From Deltaproteobacteria bacterium (GTDB lineage Bacteria; Lernaellota; Lernaellaia; JACKCT01): a stretch of DNA of 64,000 nucleotides. Positions 50,443 to 58,512 of the stretch are shown here, in pieces. Every line of letters begins with the position of its first letter. The first letter of the stretch is position 1. Position numbers and translations under genes: made by a program. Location: positions 310,001-374,000 of the forward strand of contig JACKCT010000003.1 of the NCBI GenBank assembly GCA_020633895.1, given 5' to 3'. The notes below the pieces were generated by a model, which ran no database searches, was not told the origin of the DNA, and saw nothing but the letters and a program-made list of their open reading frames with translations.

Positions 50443-51563
50443 GACGCGTCCCTCCACGGATCGCCGTTCGCCAGATCCATAAACGGCACCGCCTCGCCGA
50501 CGGTCCCCGCGTCCACATCCACCCGACGCACCGATCCGTCGACCGAGTCGGCGATGATCGCCATGCCCTGCCACCACACCAGCGACGCGGGCGTACCGGG
50601 AAGCGCGATCTCCCGCGTCGCCCAGACCCCATGGCGCGACCGACTCGCCACCACGAGCGCACGGCGATATTTCGACAATGCCAGCACATGTCCGCGATCG
50701 TCCCGCGCCAGGGCCACGACGCCGCGGCCGGTCGGGATGCGTCCGCTTTCTTCGCCGCTGTTGAGATCGAAAAGGTGGACGTAGGGCGACTCGGGCGCGG
50801 CGACCGCCGCTTCGCCGTCGAAGACGAGCAAGTCGATGGGCCCGGACGGCGCGGCCGCCTCGAAACGCAATTCGGCGTCGCGGGTGTCGTGCACGGCGAG
50901 GGTTTCGCCCATGGTATTCAAAACCACCAACGCGCGCTCGTCCTCGGTCAGCGCCAATTTCCAGGGGTGGAAAGACTCCTCGTGCCAGCGGGACGTGCCT
51001 TGAAACCAGGCGTCGCGAAGGGCAATCCGTTGCGCGTCGAATTCGCCGACTTTGAGCAAGGCGTACGGAAAATTCAGATAGCCGGGCGCGAACTGGGGGA
51101 ACTCTTTTTTGACCGTGCCGTCCGCGGCGATGCCGTACGCGGCGGCATACCAGTCGCCGCGACCCCGGATCAGATCGCCGACGGCGTACCCCGGTGACGG
51201 AACATCGGCCATCGACAGATCGAGCACACGAACGCGCGAGCCGTCGGCCGGAAAATAGAGAGCCTGTCCCGAAAGATAGGGGATGACAATCATCCCGCCG
51301 CCGGTGGCGGGAACGGGGACGATGTCATGGGAGGGGTCGGGCACCGTTTCGACGCGAAAGGCTCCGGTCGGTCGGTCGAAGATCCAGGCGCGTCGGCTGT
51401 AGAGCCCGATTCCGGCGAGTTGATCCCCATCGGCGGCGAGCTGCGTGATGCCCTGCCCGCGATCTTCCAGTCGCCACAGGTGGTAGCGGCTGTCCGACAA
51501 ACGCGCCAACCCCGACGCGAAAACGCCGAAAAACGCGATCGCGATTGCCGTCCGCCAACGCAT
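50439..51563 (-). CDS. Exported beta-propeller protein (YVTN/WD40-like)
   Basis: A 374-residue protein with a short N-terminal signal or anchor (TAIAIAFFGVFASGLARL) and repeated blades of about 40 residues (LAADGDQLAGIGLYSRRAWIF; GEESGRIPTGRGVVALARDD; GMAIIADSVDGSVRRVDVDAG), the pattern of a YVTN or NHL-like propeller. It has no catalytic motif. It is the first gene of a minus-strand operon with two membrane proteins whose starts overlap, so it may be the periplasmic part of a small membrane complex. Confidence 0.7.
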   Translation of the reverse strand: MRWRTAIAIAFFGVFASGLARLSDSRYHLWRLEDRGQGITQLAADGDQLAGIGLYSRRAWIFDRPTGAFRVETVPDPSHDIVPVPATGGGMIVIPYLSGQALYFPADGSRVRVLDLSMADVPSPGYAVGDLIRGRGDWYAAAYGIAADGTVKKEFPQFAPGYLNFPYALLKVGEFDAQRIALRDAWFQGTSRWHEESFHPWKLALTEDERALVVLNTMGETLAVHDTRDAELRFEAAAPSGPIDLLVFDGEAAVAAPESPYVHLFDLNSGEESGRIPTGRGVVALARDDRGHVLALSKYRRALVVASRSRHGVWATREIALPGTPASLVWWQGMAIIADSVDGSVRRVDVDAGTVGEAVPFMDLANGDPWRDAS

Positions 51564-51616
51564 CGAACCTCGACCTTACCGGAGTTGTTCCCGACAACTT
51601 ATCAACCCGCGCGCCA

Positions 51617-51649
51617 TAACAAAAGCGCCCCCTGGGAGGGAGGCGCTTT
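51617..51649 (-). terminator. Rho-independent terminator after the Asp-tailed lipoprotein gene
   Basis: On the minus strand an 8-base stem AAAGCGCC/GGCGCTTT with a 12-base loop runs into TTTTGTT, 27 bases after the stop at 51676. Confidence 0.75.
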
Positions 51650-51675
51650 CGGTGCGGTCAATTTGGGGCGACGGA

Positions 51676-52473
51676 TTAGGTCGTCGAATCGTCGTCATCG
51701 TCGTCCGTCGTGTCCTCGGTGAGATCCTCGCTGACCATGTTGATCTCGAATTCCGAGGCGGAGATGCCGATGTCGGCCGAGACGAAGTAGGAAATCGAGT
51801 CCGAGGCCTTGGTCGGCAGCGGAACGCGGACCTTGACCTCGGAGAGGCCGCGGTCGTCGGTCTCGGTCAGGTACGGGTTGGCCAGGGGCGGAACGGAGGA
51901 CGAATCGTCGGAGAGCTGATAAAGCTCGGCTCCGGACGTCACCACCCAACGCACTTCCACATCGTTCATCGGATCGACATTCGTCGACGAGGACGCGCTG
52001 GTGGTGCTGCTGCCGGCCAGATAGACGATGGCCGTGGTGATAAATTCGTAGTAACCGCACGAACCCGGATTGGAGAGCAGATTGTTGCGCACACGGTCGG
52101 CCACCTGCGTGTCGGCAATGTTGTTGCCGGCCTCGTTCCGATCGTCCACGTAGAGGCGGAACCAGATGTCGCCGCAGCATTGCTCCAGGGAGCCGCCGGC
52201 GTTGACGAACGCTTGGCAGTTTTCCAGGCCGTTGGCCGTTTCATCGGCCACGCACTGATTGATCAGGGTTTCCTGGAACGTGCCGAAGCAGCTTTGGGGA
52301 ATATCCAAATCGTCGTTGGCCGTGAAGGTGTAAGTGAACGTTTCCCCGTCTTTTCCGATCAGCTCGATCACCGCTCCGGCGGGCGCCTCGGCCGGGTCGG
52401 TTTCCCCGCACCCGATCGCAAACGCACCCACGCTCACGGCGAAGGCTAAGACGAGCAAGGATAACCGTTTCAT
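51676..52473 (-). CDS. Lipoprotein with poly-aspartate tail
   Basis: A 265-residue lipoprotein: signal LLVLAFAVSVGAFAIGC with a lipobox Cys at residue 22. It has several Cys residues (including CCGD) likely in disulfides, a beta-rich body, and a C-terminal EDTTDDDDDDSTT tail. No family is recognised. ATG 52473 overlaps the aroB stop (TGATG) and has GGAGGG upstream, so it is translated with aroB. It is the last gene of the pil-aroB transcription unit, and a pilus-related outer-membrane role is possible but unproven. Confidence 0.75.
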   Translation of the reverse strand: MKRLSLLVLAFAVSVGAFAIGCGETDPAEAPAGAVIELIGKDGETFTYTFTANDDLDIPQSCFGTFQETLINQCVADETANGLENCQAFVNAGGSLEQCCGDIWFRLYVDDRNEAGNNIADTQVADRVRNNLLSNPGSCGYYEFITTAIVYLAGSSTTSASSSTNVDPMNDVEVRWVVTSGAELYQLSDDSSSVPPLANPYLTETDDRGLSEVKVRVPLPTKASDSISYFVSADIGISASEFEINMVSEDLTEDTTDDDDDDSTT

Positions 52474-53597
52474 CAACGAACCCTCCGCAGATTTTGACGC
52501 CAGGCCCAGTGCCTTTCGTCCAACAATTCCTCAGCGCCAATCGGACAAATTTCCGTCTGACCAATCGGACCGGGAATGATCGCCCAGAGCTGATTTCCGA
52601 CCATCTTCTTATCCAAGGTCAGATATCGCCCCGTTTGGACCGGGTCCGGCGCCGTTTTGGGCAACAACCCCAGGGTGCCGATCAATTCTTCCGTTTGGCG
52701 GCGTTCTTCCGCCGACATTTTTCCGCGTTGTTCGGCCACCGAGACAATCACCATGAGGCCCATGGCGACGCTCTGGCCGTGATTCCATCGTTGAAAACCG
52801 CCGCTCGCCTCGATGGCGTGGCCGACGGTGTGTCCCAGGTTCAAAACCGCCCGTCGTCCCTTGTCGGTCGTATCCTCGGCGACGACGGTCATTTTTTCCC
52901 GCGCGCACATGGAGACGATTTTGACCAACAACTCGTGGTCGTTTTCCAACACGCGGGTGCCTGTCCGACGTAGCGTCCGGAGGATGCCCGGGTTCAGAGC
53001 CAAGCCCGTCTTAACCACCTCGGCCAAGCCGGAACGCACCTCCTTGATCGGCAGAGTGCCCAGCAGCACCGGCGCCAGGAAAACTTCCTTGGGCTGCCAG
53101 AACGCGCCGACCATATTCTTGCCGCCGGAAAAATCGACCCCGGTTTTTCCTCCGAGACCGGCATCCACCTGGCCCGTGAGCGTCGTCGGGACGCTGATCC
53201 ATGCGATTCCGCGCATATAAGTCGCCGCCGCGAAGCCCACCATGTCCGTCAGGACGCCGCCTCCGATGGCGACAATCAAGCCCCGACGATCGATGCGGTG
53301 TCGGAGAAGTCGGCGATAAATCTCCTGAAGTTCGTCCAGGTTCTTTCGCTCTTCCCCGTCGGGCAATTTGAGGACCACGGCGTCGGGCCGATAATCCCGC
53401 AACGGCTTGAGAAAGTCTTTTTCCCAGAGCCGCGCGACTTTCCGACTCACCGCGATCACCACCCGCCCCTCGGGGGGAAGAACCTCCTCCACCAGCTTGG
53501 CCAGATACCCGGCGCAAAGCTGGGGGTCGTCACTTTTGGCGACGCGGACCGGATGAGGATAGGGCTCTCCGGGCCATGTCAGGCGTCGATACGCCAA
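52473..53597 (-). CDS. aroB: 3-dehydroquinate synthase
   Basis: A 374-residue NAD- and zinc-dependent cyclase of the shikimate pathway. Family blocks: VAIGGGVLTDMVGFAAATYM (NAD site), SVPTTLTGQVDAGLGGKTG, KNMVGAFWQP, LAEVVKTG (zinc Glu), LNLGHTVGHAIE and WNHGQSVAMGL (zinc His residues). Several usually fixed positions differ from E. coli AroB (GDL is TDM, VNHPLGKN is VDFSGGKN, HGEA is HGQS). It starts at TTG 53597, with GGAGG 5 bases before it. It lies just after pilQ, the classical pilMNOPQ-aroB order. Confidence 0.9.
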   Translation of the reverse strand: MAYRRLTWPGEPYPHPVRVAKSDDPQLCAGYLAKLVEEVLPPEGRVVIAVSRKVARLWEKDFLKPLRDYRPDAVVLKLPDGEERKNLDELQEIYRRLLRHRIDRRGLIVAIGGGVLTDMVGFAAATYMRGIAWISVPTTLTGQVDAGLGGKTGVDFSGGKNMVGAFWQPKEVFLAPVLLGTLPIKEVRSGLAEVVKTGLALNPGILRTLRRTGTRVLENDHELLVKIVSMCAREKMTVVAEDTTDKGRRAVLNLGHTVGHAIEASGGFQRWNHGQSVAMGLMVIVSVAEQRGKMSAEERRQTEELIGTLGLLPKTAPDPVQTGRYLTLDKKMVGNQLWAIIPGPIGQTEICPIGAEELLDERHWAWRQNLRRVR

Positions 53598-53690
53598 CTC
53601 AACCTCCGTGCGGCCGGATCGGCGGCTCGGGACCGTTCAACGATGAAATTGTCAAAGATCGTCGTCGCGCCGTCAATCGGCCCGGCCGGA

Positions 53691-55169
53691 TTAAACGACC
53701 GGCTTGTCCTGCACGATACGCGGCGTGATGAAAATCAACAGCTCCGAACGGCCCGACACGTGCTTCCGATCGCGGAAGAAATATCCCAGGATCGGAATGC
53801 GCGACAGCCAGGGCACCGCCAGTTCGGAACGGGTTTCCTCGGACGTGAAGATGCCGCCGATGACCGTGGTTTCGCCGTTGCGCACCAGGGTCTCGGTCTC
53901 AGCCTCCTTCTTGTCGATGGCCGGGTCGCCGGTCGACGTCGGGATAGCCGTGTTCGGCGCGTTCTTCGCGATTTTGATGACCATAACGATGCTCTTGTCG
54001 TTGGTCACATGGGGCGTCACCGTCAGATTCAGGTTCGCTTCGATGAACGACAGGGACGTTTCACCCTGCTGCCGGATCTGGAACGGGATGCTGGTACCCT
54101 GCGTGATGGACGCCTCTTTGTTGTCGAGGGTCATGATTTCCGGCTGGCTGATCACGCGGCCTTCACCGCGATTTTCCATGGCCGAAAGCTGCAAGTCCAA
54201 GGTCACGACGTCGTTGATCGAGCCCAGCGTGATGCCCACGCCGCCGCCCGCGCCCGGCCCGATGGGCGCCGGCAGGTTGACGACATAATTGGCGTTGGGG
54301 ATCGACGGAATTTGCGAACCCTGGGACGTGGAACCGATATTCTGCGTCTGGTTGGCGTCGGTCGACTCGCCGGTGGCGTTGGCGCCGGTGACGCGCACGC
54401 TGTTGGGAAAAGTCAGGCCGGTGGCGTTGCCGTGAGCGGCGTCGGCCACGTACACACCACCCCATTTGACACCCAGCTCGCGGGTGAAGTCGGTGGTCGC
54501 CTCGACGATGCGCGCCCGAATGAGCACCTGCGGGGTCTGCGTGTCGAGGTTGATGATAAGTTTCTTGGCTTCCTGCAGGTTCTTGGCCACGTCACGAATG
54601 ATGATGACGTTGGTCCGCTCGTCGACCGAGACCACGCCTCGGCTCGACAGGACGGTGCGGACCTGCGTGACCAGATCGCTGGCGTTCGCGTAGGAAACGG
54701 GCACCATCTCGAGGATCAGATCCTCGAGCATCAGCGCGGCCTGTTCGGCGGCCAGCTTCTGCGTGTTTTCGGTCTGCAGGGTCTGCAGCGGCGCGATGCG
54801 GATAATGTTGCCGCTCTGCACCATGCCCAGCTTCTTGGTCTTGAGAATGACGTCGAGCGCCTGGTCCCAAGGCACGTTCTGCAGCTTGATGGTGATTTTC
54901 CCGACCACTTCGTCGCCGGTGATGATGTTCATCCCGGAGACCTCGGACAGGACACGCAGCACCGACTTGATGTCGGCTTCCTGGTAGTCCATCGTGATCT
55001 TTTTGCCGAAATACGCCTTCTCCGAGAACTCGCCGGAGAGCGGCACGTAGCCCTCTTCCTGAGCCCAAGCGGTCGAAGAATGCGTCAGGCCCATCGCCAT
55101 GACGAACAACGCCGCACCGAGCATGGCGAGATTCCGCCGGCTTTGGACGCGGTTAGCCTTGATGAACAT
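53691..55169 (-). CDS. pilQ: Type IV pilus outer-membrane secretin PilQ
   Basis: A 492-residue secretin that forms the outer-membrane pore for the pilus fibre. It has a signal peptide (MLGAALFVMAMGLTHSSTAWA), an N0 domain (ITMDYQEADIKSVLRVLSEVSG), an N1 domain with VSVDERTNVIIIRD, a Gly/Pro-rich gate segment, and the secretin domain (AMENRGEGRVISQPEIMTLDN; NLNLTVTPHVTNDKSIVM; VPWLSRIPILGYFF). It is short for PilQ and lacks the N-terminal AMIN repeats of Myxococcus or Pseudomonas proteins. ATG 55169 has AAGGAGG 6 bases ahead. Confidence 0.96.
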   Translation of the reverse strand: MFIKANRVQSRRNLAMLGAALFVMAMGLTHSSTAWAQEEGYVPLSGEFSEKAYFGKKITMDYQEADIKSVLRVLSEVSGMNIITGDEVVGKITIKLQNVPWDQALDVILKTKKLGMVQSGNIIRIAPLQTLQTENTQKLAAEQAALMLEDLILEMVPVSYANASDLVTQVRTVLSSRGVVSVDERTNVIIIRDVAKNLQEAKKLIINLDTQTPQVLIRARIVEATTDFTRELGVKWGGVYVADAAHGNATGLTFPNSVRVTGANATGESTDANQTQNIGSTSQGSQIPSIPNANYVVNLPAPIGPGAGGGVGITLGSINDVVTLDLQLSAMENRGEGRVISQPEIMTLDNKEASITQGTSIPFQIRQQGETSLSFIEANLNLTVTPHVTNDKSIVMVIKIAKNAPNTAIPTSTGDPAIDKKEAETETLVRNGETTVIGGIFTSEETRSELAVPWLSRIPILGYFFRDRKHVSGRSELLIFITPRIVQDKPVV

Positions 55170-55182
55170 CCAGGGCCTCCTT

Positions 55183-55854
55183 CTAACCTTCAGATTCGCG
55201 CTCGGGATGCAATTTGATCACCACTTGCACGGTTTCCAATTCATTGAGACCGCCCGGGACGAATCGCTGCTCGCTGACCACGACGGCTTCGGGCAGGATC
55301 TGCTCGATGACGCCGAGGTTGCGTCCGATGGGAGTGCCCACCGAAACCACATAAGCCCTGCCCCGAGGATCTTCAAAAATCGCCCGTGGAGACGCCTCGT
55401 CGAACACGACGCCCACCAAACGGAAATACTTGATTTCATACTGCGTGAGGACGGTCCCGTCGTCCGGGCCGAAATCATCGTCCCCGCTTCCAATATTCGA
55501 CTGACTAAACGGATCGACCTTGTTGATCGGATCGTAAGAATAGACCGGCTTTCCCGTTTCTTCCTTTTCCGCTTCCTGCAAAGCCGCCAGATCGGCCTCG
55601 GCCGGCTTTTCGAATTTCTTCTCCATCTTTTCCTGAGCCATCTCCGCCTCGGTCTTCTCTTTTTCCGGAGTCGGAGCGGGCGTCGCGACGGCCTCGGGCT
55701 TCGCCTCTTCGGCGGCCGGAGCAGCCGGGGCGGCCGGGGCGGGTTCGGGCTCGGGAGCCGATCCCCCGCCGCAGGCGGAGAGAATCAAGGCGAAGGTCAA
55801 AACCAACGCGACCGCCATCGTCGAGGCTTTTGCGAATCGGCAATGCATCGGCAT
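55183..55854 (-). CDS. pilP: Type IV pilus lipoprotein PilP
   Basis: A 223-residue inner-membrane lipoprotein that connects PilN/PilO to the PilQ secretin. The signal ends at LILSAC with a lipobox Cys near residue 27. A Pro/Ala/Glu-rich linker (about 30-95) follows, and the C-terminal HR-like beta domain begins near YDPINKVDPF and includes YFRLVGVVFDEASPRAIFEDPRGRAYVV and GTPIGRNLGVIEQILPEAVVV in separate strands. I start at ATG 55854 (MPMHCRF); ATG 55848 is also possible. It sits between pilO and pilQ. Confidence 0.92.
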   Translation of the reverse strand: MPMHCRFAKASTMAVALVLTFALILSACGGGSAPEPEPAPAAPAAPAAEEAKPEAVATPAPTPEKEKTEAEMAQEKMEKKFEKPAEADLAALQEAEKEETGKPVYSYDPINKVDPFSQSNIGSGDDDFGPDDGTVLTQYEIKYFRLVGVVFDEASPRAIFEDPRGRAYVVSVGTPIGRNLGVIEQILPEAVVVSEQRFVPGGLNELETVQVVIKLHPERESEG

Positions 55855-55877
55855 CAAATCCCTCTCTCCCACGACAA

Positions 55878-56456
55878 TTACTTCTTCGGCGGCGGCGCCG
55901 CGGCGGCCGCCGGTTGGGCCTGAGGCACAAAGCGGAATGCCGTCACCGTGCAACTGGCGTTAACGCGCGTCTCGCCACCCACCAGGGTCGGCTGCGACAG
56001 CTTCACGTTGGAGATATTGATAATGCGATCCTGCTTCGAAATCTTATCGAAGAAGATGGCGATATTATGATAGTTTCCGGTCATCTGCAGCTCGATGGGC
56101 ACCTCGGCGTACAACGGCCGCGGCGCCTCGGGCAGGACCGTAAAGCTGGTCAATTCGATGCCGGAAATGTTCGCGAGATTGGCGAGCATCTTCAGCAGCC
56201 CGGGGATGTTCTTGTCTTCGGGCAGTTGGGCCAGCGAATCCTTGAGGCGCAGGTCGAGTTCCTCGGCCTCTTTCTCGAAGCGCTTGATATCCTGGGCGAT
56301 GCGCTTGCGATCGCGCGCCTCGTCGATCTTCTTCTCCAACTGGGCCTGCAAGTCGCTGATCACCTCTTTCTTCGGGTTGTAAAACATGAAGAGGTAGATC
56401 ACGCAGACCACCACCATCAGCGCGACGATGATGAGGATTTTCTTGGAATTTTCCAT
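55878..56456 (-). CDS. pilO: Type IV pilus alignment protein PilO
   Basis: A 192-residue bitopic inner-membrane protein: membrane helix KILIIVALMVVVCVIYLFMFY, a coiled coil (about residues 35-75, LQAQLEKKIDEARDRKRIAQ), and a ferredoxin-like periplasmic domain (ANISGIELTSFTVLPEAP; LQMTGNYHNIAIFFDKISKQ). It pairs with PilN in the alignment subcomplex. The C-terminus is Ala/Pro-rich. ATG 56456 is 40 bases after pilN. Confidence 0.94.
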   Translation of the reverse strand: MENSKKILIIVALMVVVCVIYLFMFYNPKKEVISDLQAQLEKKIDEARDRKRIAQDIKRFEKEAEELDLRLKDSLAQLPEDKNIPGLLKMLANLANISGIELTSFTVLPEAPRPLYAEVPIELQMTGNYHNIAIFFDKISKQDRIINISNVKLSQPTLVGGETRVNASCTVTAFRFVPQAQPAAAAAPPPKK

Positions 56457-56496
56457 CAACGATCCCCTGACCGCTTTCGTGCACGGCTACACGTCG

Positions 56497-57117
56497 TCAT
56501 TGAAGGTCTTTCGGATATTCCACGGCGCTGTTCAGAGCGAACGACTTGATGATGCCGCTCTCGGCGCCGCGCTTGCTGGTTTGAGCCATGATCGTGGACA
56601 ATTCCACGCGAGAGAAAAACGGCGATTTGTCCAGATTGATCATGAACGCCGAAATCTGAGCGTCGTCCAATGTCGCTCCGTTGATGGTGATGCTCGAACC
56701 GTTCTCGGCGATTTCCGTCAGCCACAATCGCGGCGGCACGGCGCTGGCAAGCTGATCCAACAAATGCACCGGCCCCTTCTGCTTGAGCTTCAGGTTGTCG
56801 ATGACTTCCAGCTTGCTTTTGAGTTCGGCGCTTTTCTTCTTGAATTCCTCGATCTTGGCGATCTCGACACCCAGGGACTTAATCTCCACGTCCAACTGCA
56901 CGATCTTGTCGCGAATCTGGTCTTCTTTGTTGTTGAGCGTCAGTTGGATCGCGGCCATCGCCACGGACGTCGCCAAAATCGCCACCAGGCCGATCAAAAT
57001 CCAGGTGATCGGGATTTCCTTGATGAAGCTGGGCGCGCCGACCGGAGCCGCCGCAGCCTTCTTCTTACGTCCCGTTTTTCGGCCCGCGGTTTCCGGAAGA
57101 AGATTAACCCGAATCAT
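56497..57117 (-). CDS. pilN: Type IV pilus alignment protein PilN
   Basis: A 206-residue bitopic inner-membrane protein. Its N-terminus MIRVNLLPE is the conserved peptide that docks into PilM. A membrane helix (ITWILIGLVAILATSVAMAAI), a coiled coil (about 60-105) and a periplasmic domain (PRLWLTEIAENGSSITINGATLDD) follow. ATG 57117 overlaps the pilM stop (ATGA). The basic stretch after the docking peptide is longer than usual. Confidence 0.95.
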   Translation of the reverse strand: MIRVNLLPETAGRKTGRKKKAAAAPVGAPSFIKEIPITWILIGLVAILATSVAMAAIQLTLNNKEDQIRDKIVQLDVEIKSLGVEIAKIEEFKKKSAELKSKLEVIDNLKLKQKGPVHLLDQLASAVPPRLWLTEIAENGSSITINGATLDDAQISAFMINLDKSPFFSRVELSTIMAQTSKRGAESGIIKSFALNSAVEYPKDLQ

Positions 57118-58166
57118 TTGTCGTCCGCCCTCCTGAGGGCCAAACCCACGACGACGCCGCACATGGGCGCCACGTCCTGGATGTACTCCATATCAAACTT
57201 ATTCGGATTAATTTCGATGTTGTTGAACGGATTGACGACCTCGACCGGGATGCCCACCTGACGTTCGATGGTCTCGGACAGGCCCTTGTTCTTGGCGCAG
57301 CCGCCGGAAAGGAAGACCTTGGAGATCTGCCCCATCGACGAAGTGGCCACGAAGAAGTCCAAGCTGCGCTGCGTCTCCAGGGCGATGGCGGAGTGGAGAT
57401 TGCGCATGATTTCATCGAGTTGGTTCTGTTTCTGCGGATCGCCGGAGACCTTCAAGGCCTCGGCCTCCTCGAAACTCAGCCCGAATTGCTTCTGAATCTC
57501 TTCGGTGTAGTGGTTGCCGCCGATGGACATGTCGCGAGTGAAGACCGAACTGCCGTTGCGCACGATGTTGATGTTGATCACGCCCGCGCCGATGTTGACC
57601 AGGGCGATGACCTTTCCGCGCTGCATCTCGTAGTTGATCTCGTACATATTCTGAACGCAAAAGGCGTCCACATCCATGACGACCGGGTTGAGCCCGGCCT
57701 CGTTGATGACCGCCACATAGTCGTTGACCATGTCCTTTTTGACGGCCACCAGCAGAACGTCCTGGCTGCCCTGGTCTTCCGAGACCGCGTCCAGGCGCTG
57801 ATAGTCGATGTTGACCTCGTTGATATCGAACGGGATGTACTGCTCGGCTTCCCACTGGATATTGCTGGCGATTTCCTCGTCCGTCATCAGCGGCAGCGTG
57901 ATCTTGCGAATGATCACCGAATGACCCGAAACCGACGTGGCCACGTCCTTGGCCTTGATCTGGTTGGAGTCGAGCAACTTACGGATCGCGCTGACCACCG
58001 CCGGGGCGTTCATAATCGTCGAATCGACAATGGTTTCCGGCGGCAACGGCTCAATGCCGAAGTTAACCAGTTGGTAGCCTGTCTTCGTCTCTTTGAGTTC
58101 CAGCACCTTGATGCTGCTGGAGCCGATATCCAGGCCAAGGACGCTCTTGCTCCTTGACAGAAACAT
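57114..58166 (-). CDS. pilM: Type IV pilus assembly ATPase-like protein PilM
   Basis: A 350-residue cytoplasmic actin-like (FtsA-related) protein that binds ATP and the PilN N-terminus. The N-terminal phosphate loop is LGLDIGSSSIKVLEL. A 1C-like domain, NIGAGVININIV (phosphate 2) and LSGGCAKNKGL (adenosine loop) follow. I chose ATG 58166 (MFLSRSKSV), with GGAGGTG upstream; GTG 58178 is the alternative. It is first gene of pilMNOPQ, behind a candidate promoter and inverted repeat. Confidence 0.96.
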   Translation of the reverse strand: MFLSRSKSVLGLDIGSSSIKVLELKETKTGYQLVNFGIEPLPPETIVDSTIMNAPAVVSAIRKLLDSNQIKAKDVATSVSGHSVIIRKITLPLMTDEEIASNIQWEAEQYIPFDINEVNIDYQRLDAVSEDQGSQDVLLVAVKKDMVNDYVAVINEAGLNPVVMDVDAFCVQNMYEINYEMQRGKVIALVNIGAGVININIVRNGSSVFTRDMSIGGNHYTEEIQKQFGLSFEEAEALKVSGDPQKQNQLDEIMRNLHSAIALETQRSLDFFVATSSMGQISKVFLSGGCAKNKGLSETIERQVGIPVEVVNPFNNIEINPNKFDMEYIQDVAPMCGVVVGLALRRADDK

Positions 58167-58197
58167 TCGACCGCCCACCTCCCGATGGATCCGTTAA

Positions 58198-58232
58198 ATG
58201 ATGCCCCTATTGGCTTGATCGGTGGGCATCAT
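58198..58232. promoter_or_regulatory. Inverted repeat at the pilM promoter
   Basis: ATGATGCCC (58198-58206) and GGGCATCAT (58224-58232) are perfect 9-base arms 17 bases apart. The right arm overlaps the candidate -10 element, so a repressor or activator may bind here. Confidence 0.5.
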
Positions 58233-58256
58233 CGCGAAATTCCTAGGGGGTGTCAA
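58228..58256 (-). promoter_or_regulatory. Sigma-70-like promoter for pilMNOPQ
   Basis: On the minus strand TTGACA (58256-58251) is followed after 17 bases by GATGAT (58233-58228), about 60 bases before the pilM ATG. The -10 match is partial. Confidence 0.4.
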
Positions 58257-58436
58257 CCCCTATTTTCCTTTTCGGACCGAGTAAAGCTTTCGGAAAAACG
58301 ACGCTTTATCGGCCAGTTGCCCCAAAGACAGGAGGATCTTCTTTAAGCTGGGAAGTATTTTACCTCAAAATATTCCTATTGACTATGCCGGTCATTCCCG
58401 TCGCCCGGCGACCGTTCGATCAAGAAAACGACCAAG

Positions 58437-58470
58437 ATAAAAAGCCCTCTCCGAAGTCGGAGAGGGCTTT
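58437..58470 (-). terminator. Rho-independent terminator after the giant prepilin gene
   Basis: A near-perfect 14-base stem AAAGCCCTCTCCGA/TCGGAGAGGGCTTT with a tight loop is followed on the minus strand by a T-run, 43 bases after the stop at 58513. It separates this gene from pilM. Confidence 0.9.
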
Positions 58471-58512
58471 GAGGTTCGAAAGAGCCGGACCGCCGCGGCG
58501 GTCGATGGTCGA

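Larger units (their letters stand above)
58167..58512. other. Intergenic region between the giant prepilin gene and pilM
   Basis: 346 bases without a gene. It holds the terminator of the giant prepilin gene (58437-58470), the candidate pilM promoter (58228-58256, minus) and an inverted repeat (58198-58232). The stretch 58260-58430 is AT-richer and shows no clear element. Confidence 0.6.

Noticed and set aside
58167-58512. A sigma-54 promoter for pilM
   Set aside because: No TGGCAC-N5-TTGC pattern is found on the minus strand in this spacer; only a sigma-70-like match is seen.
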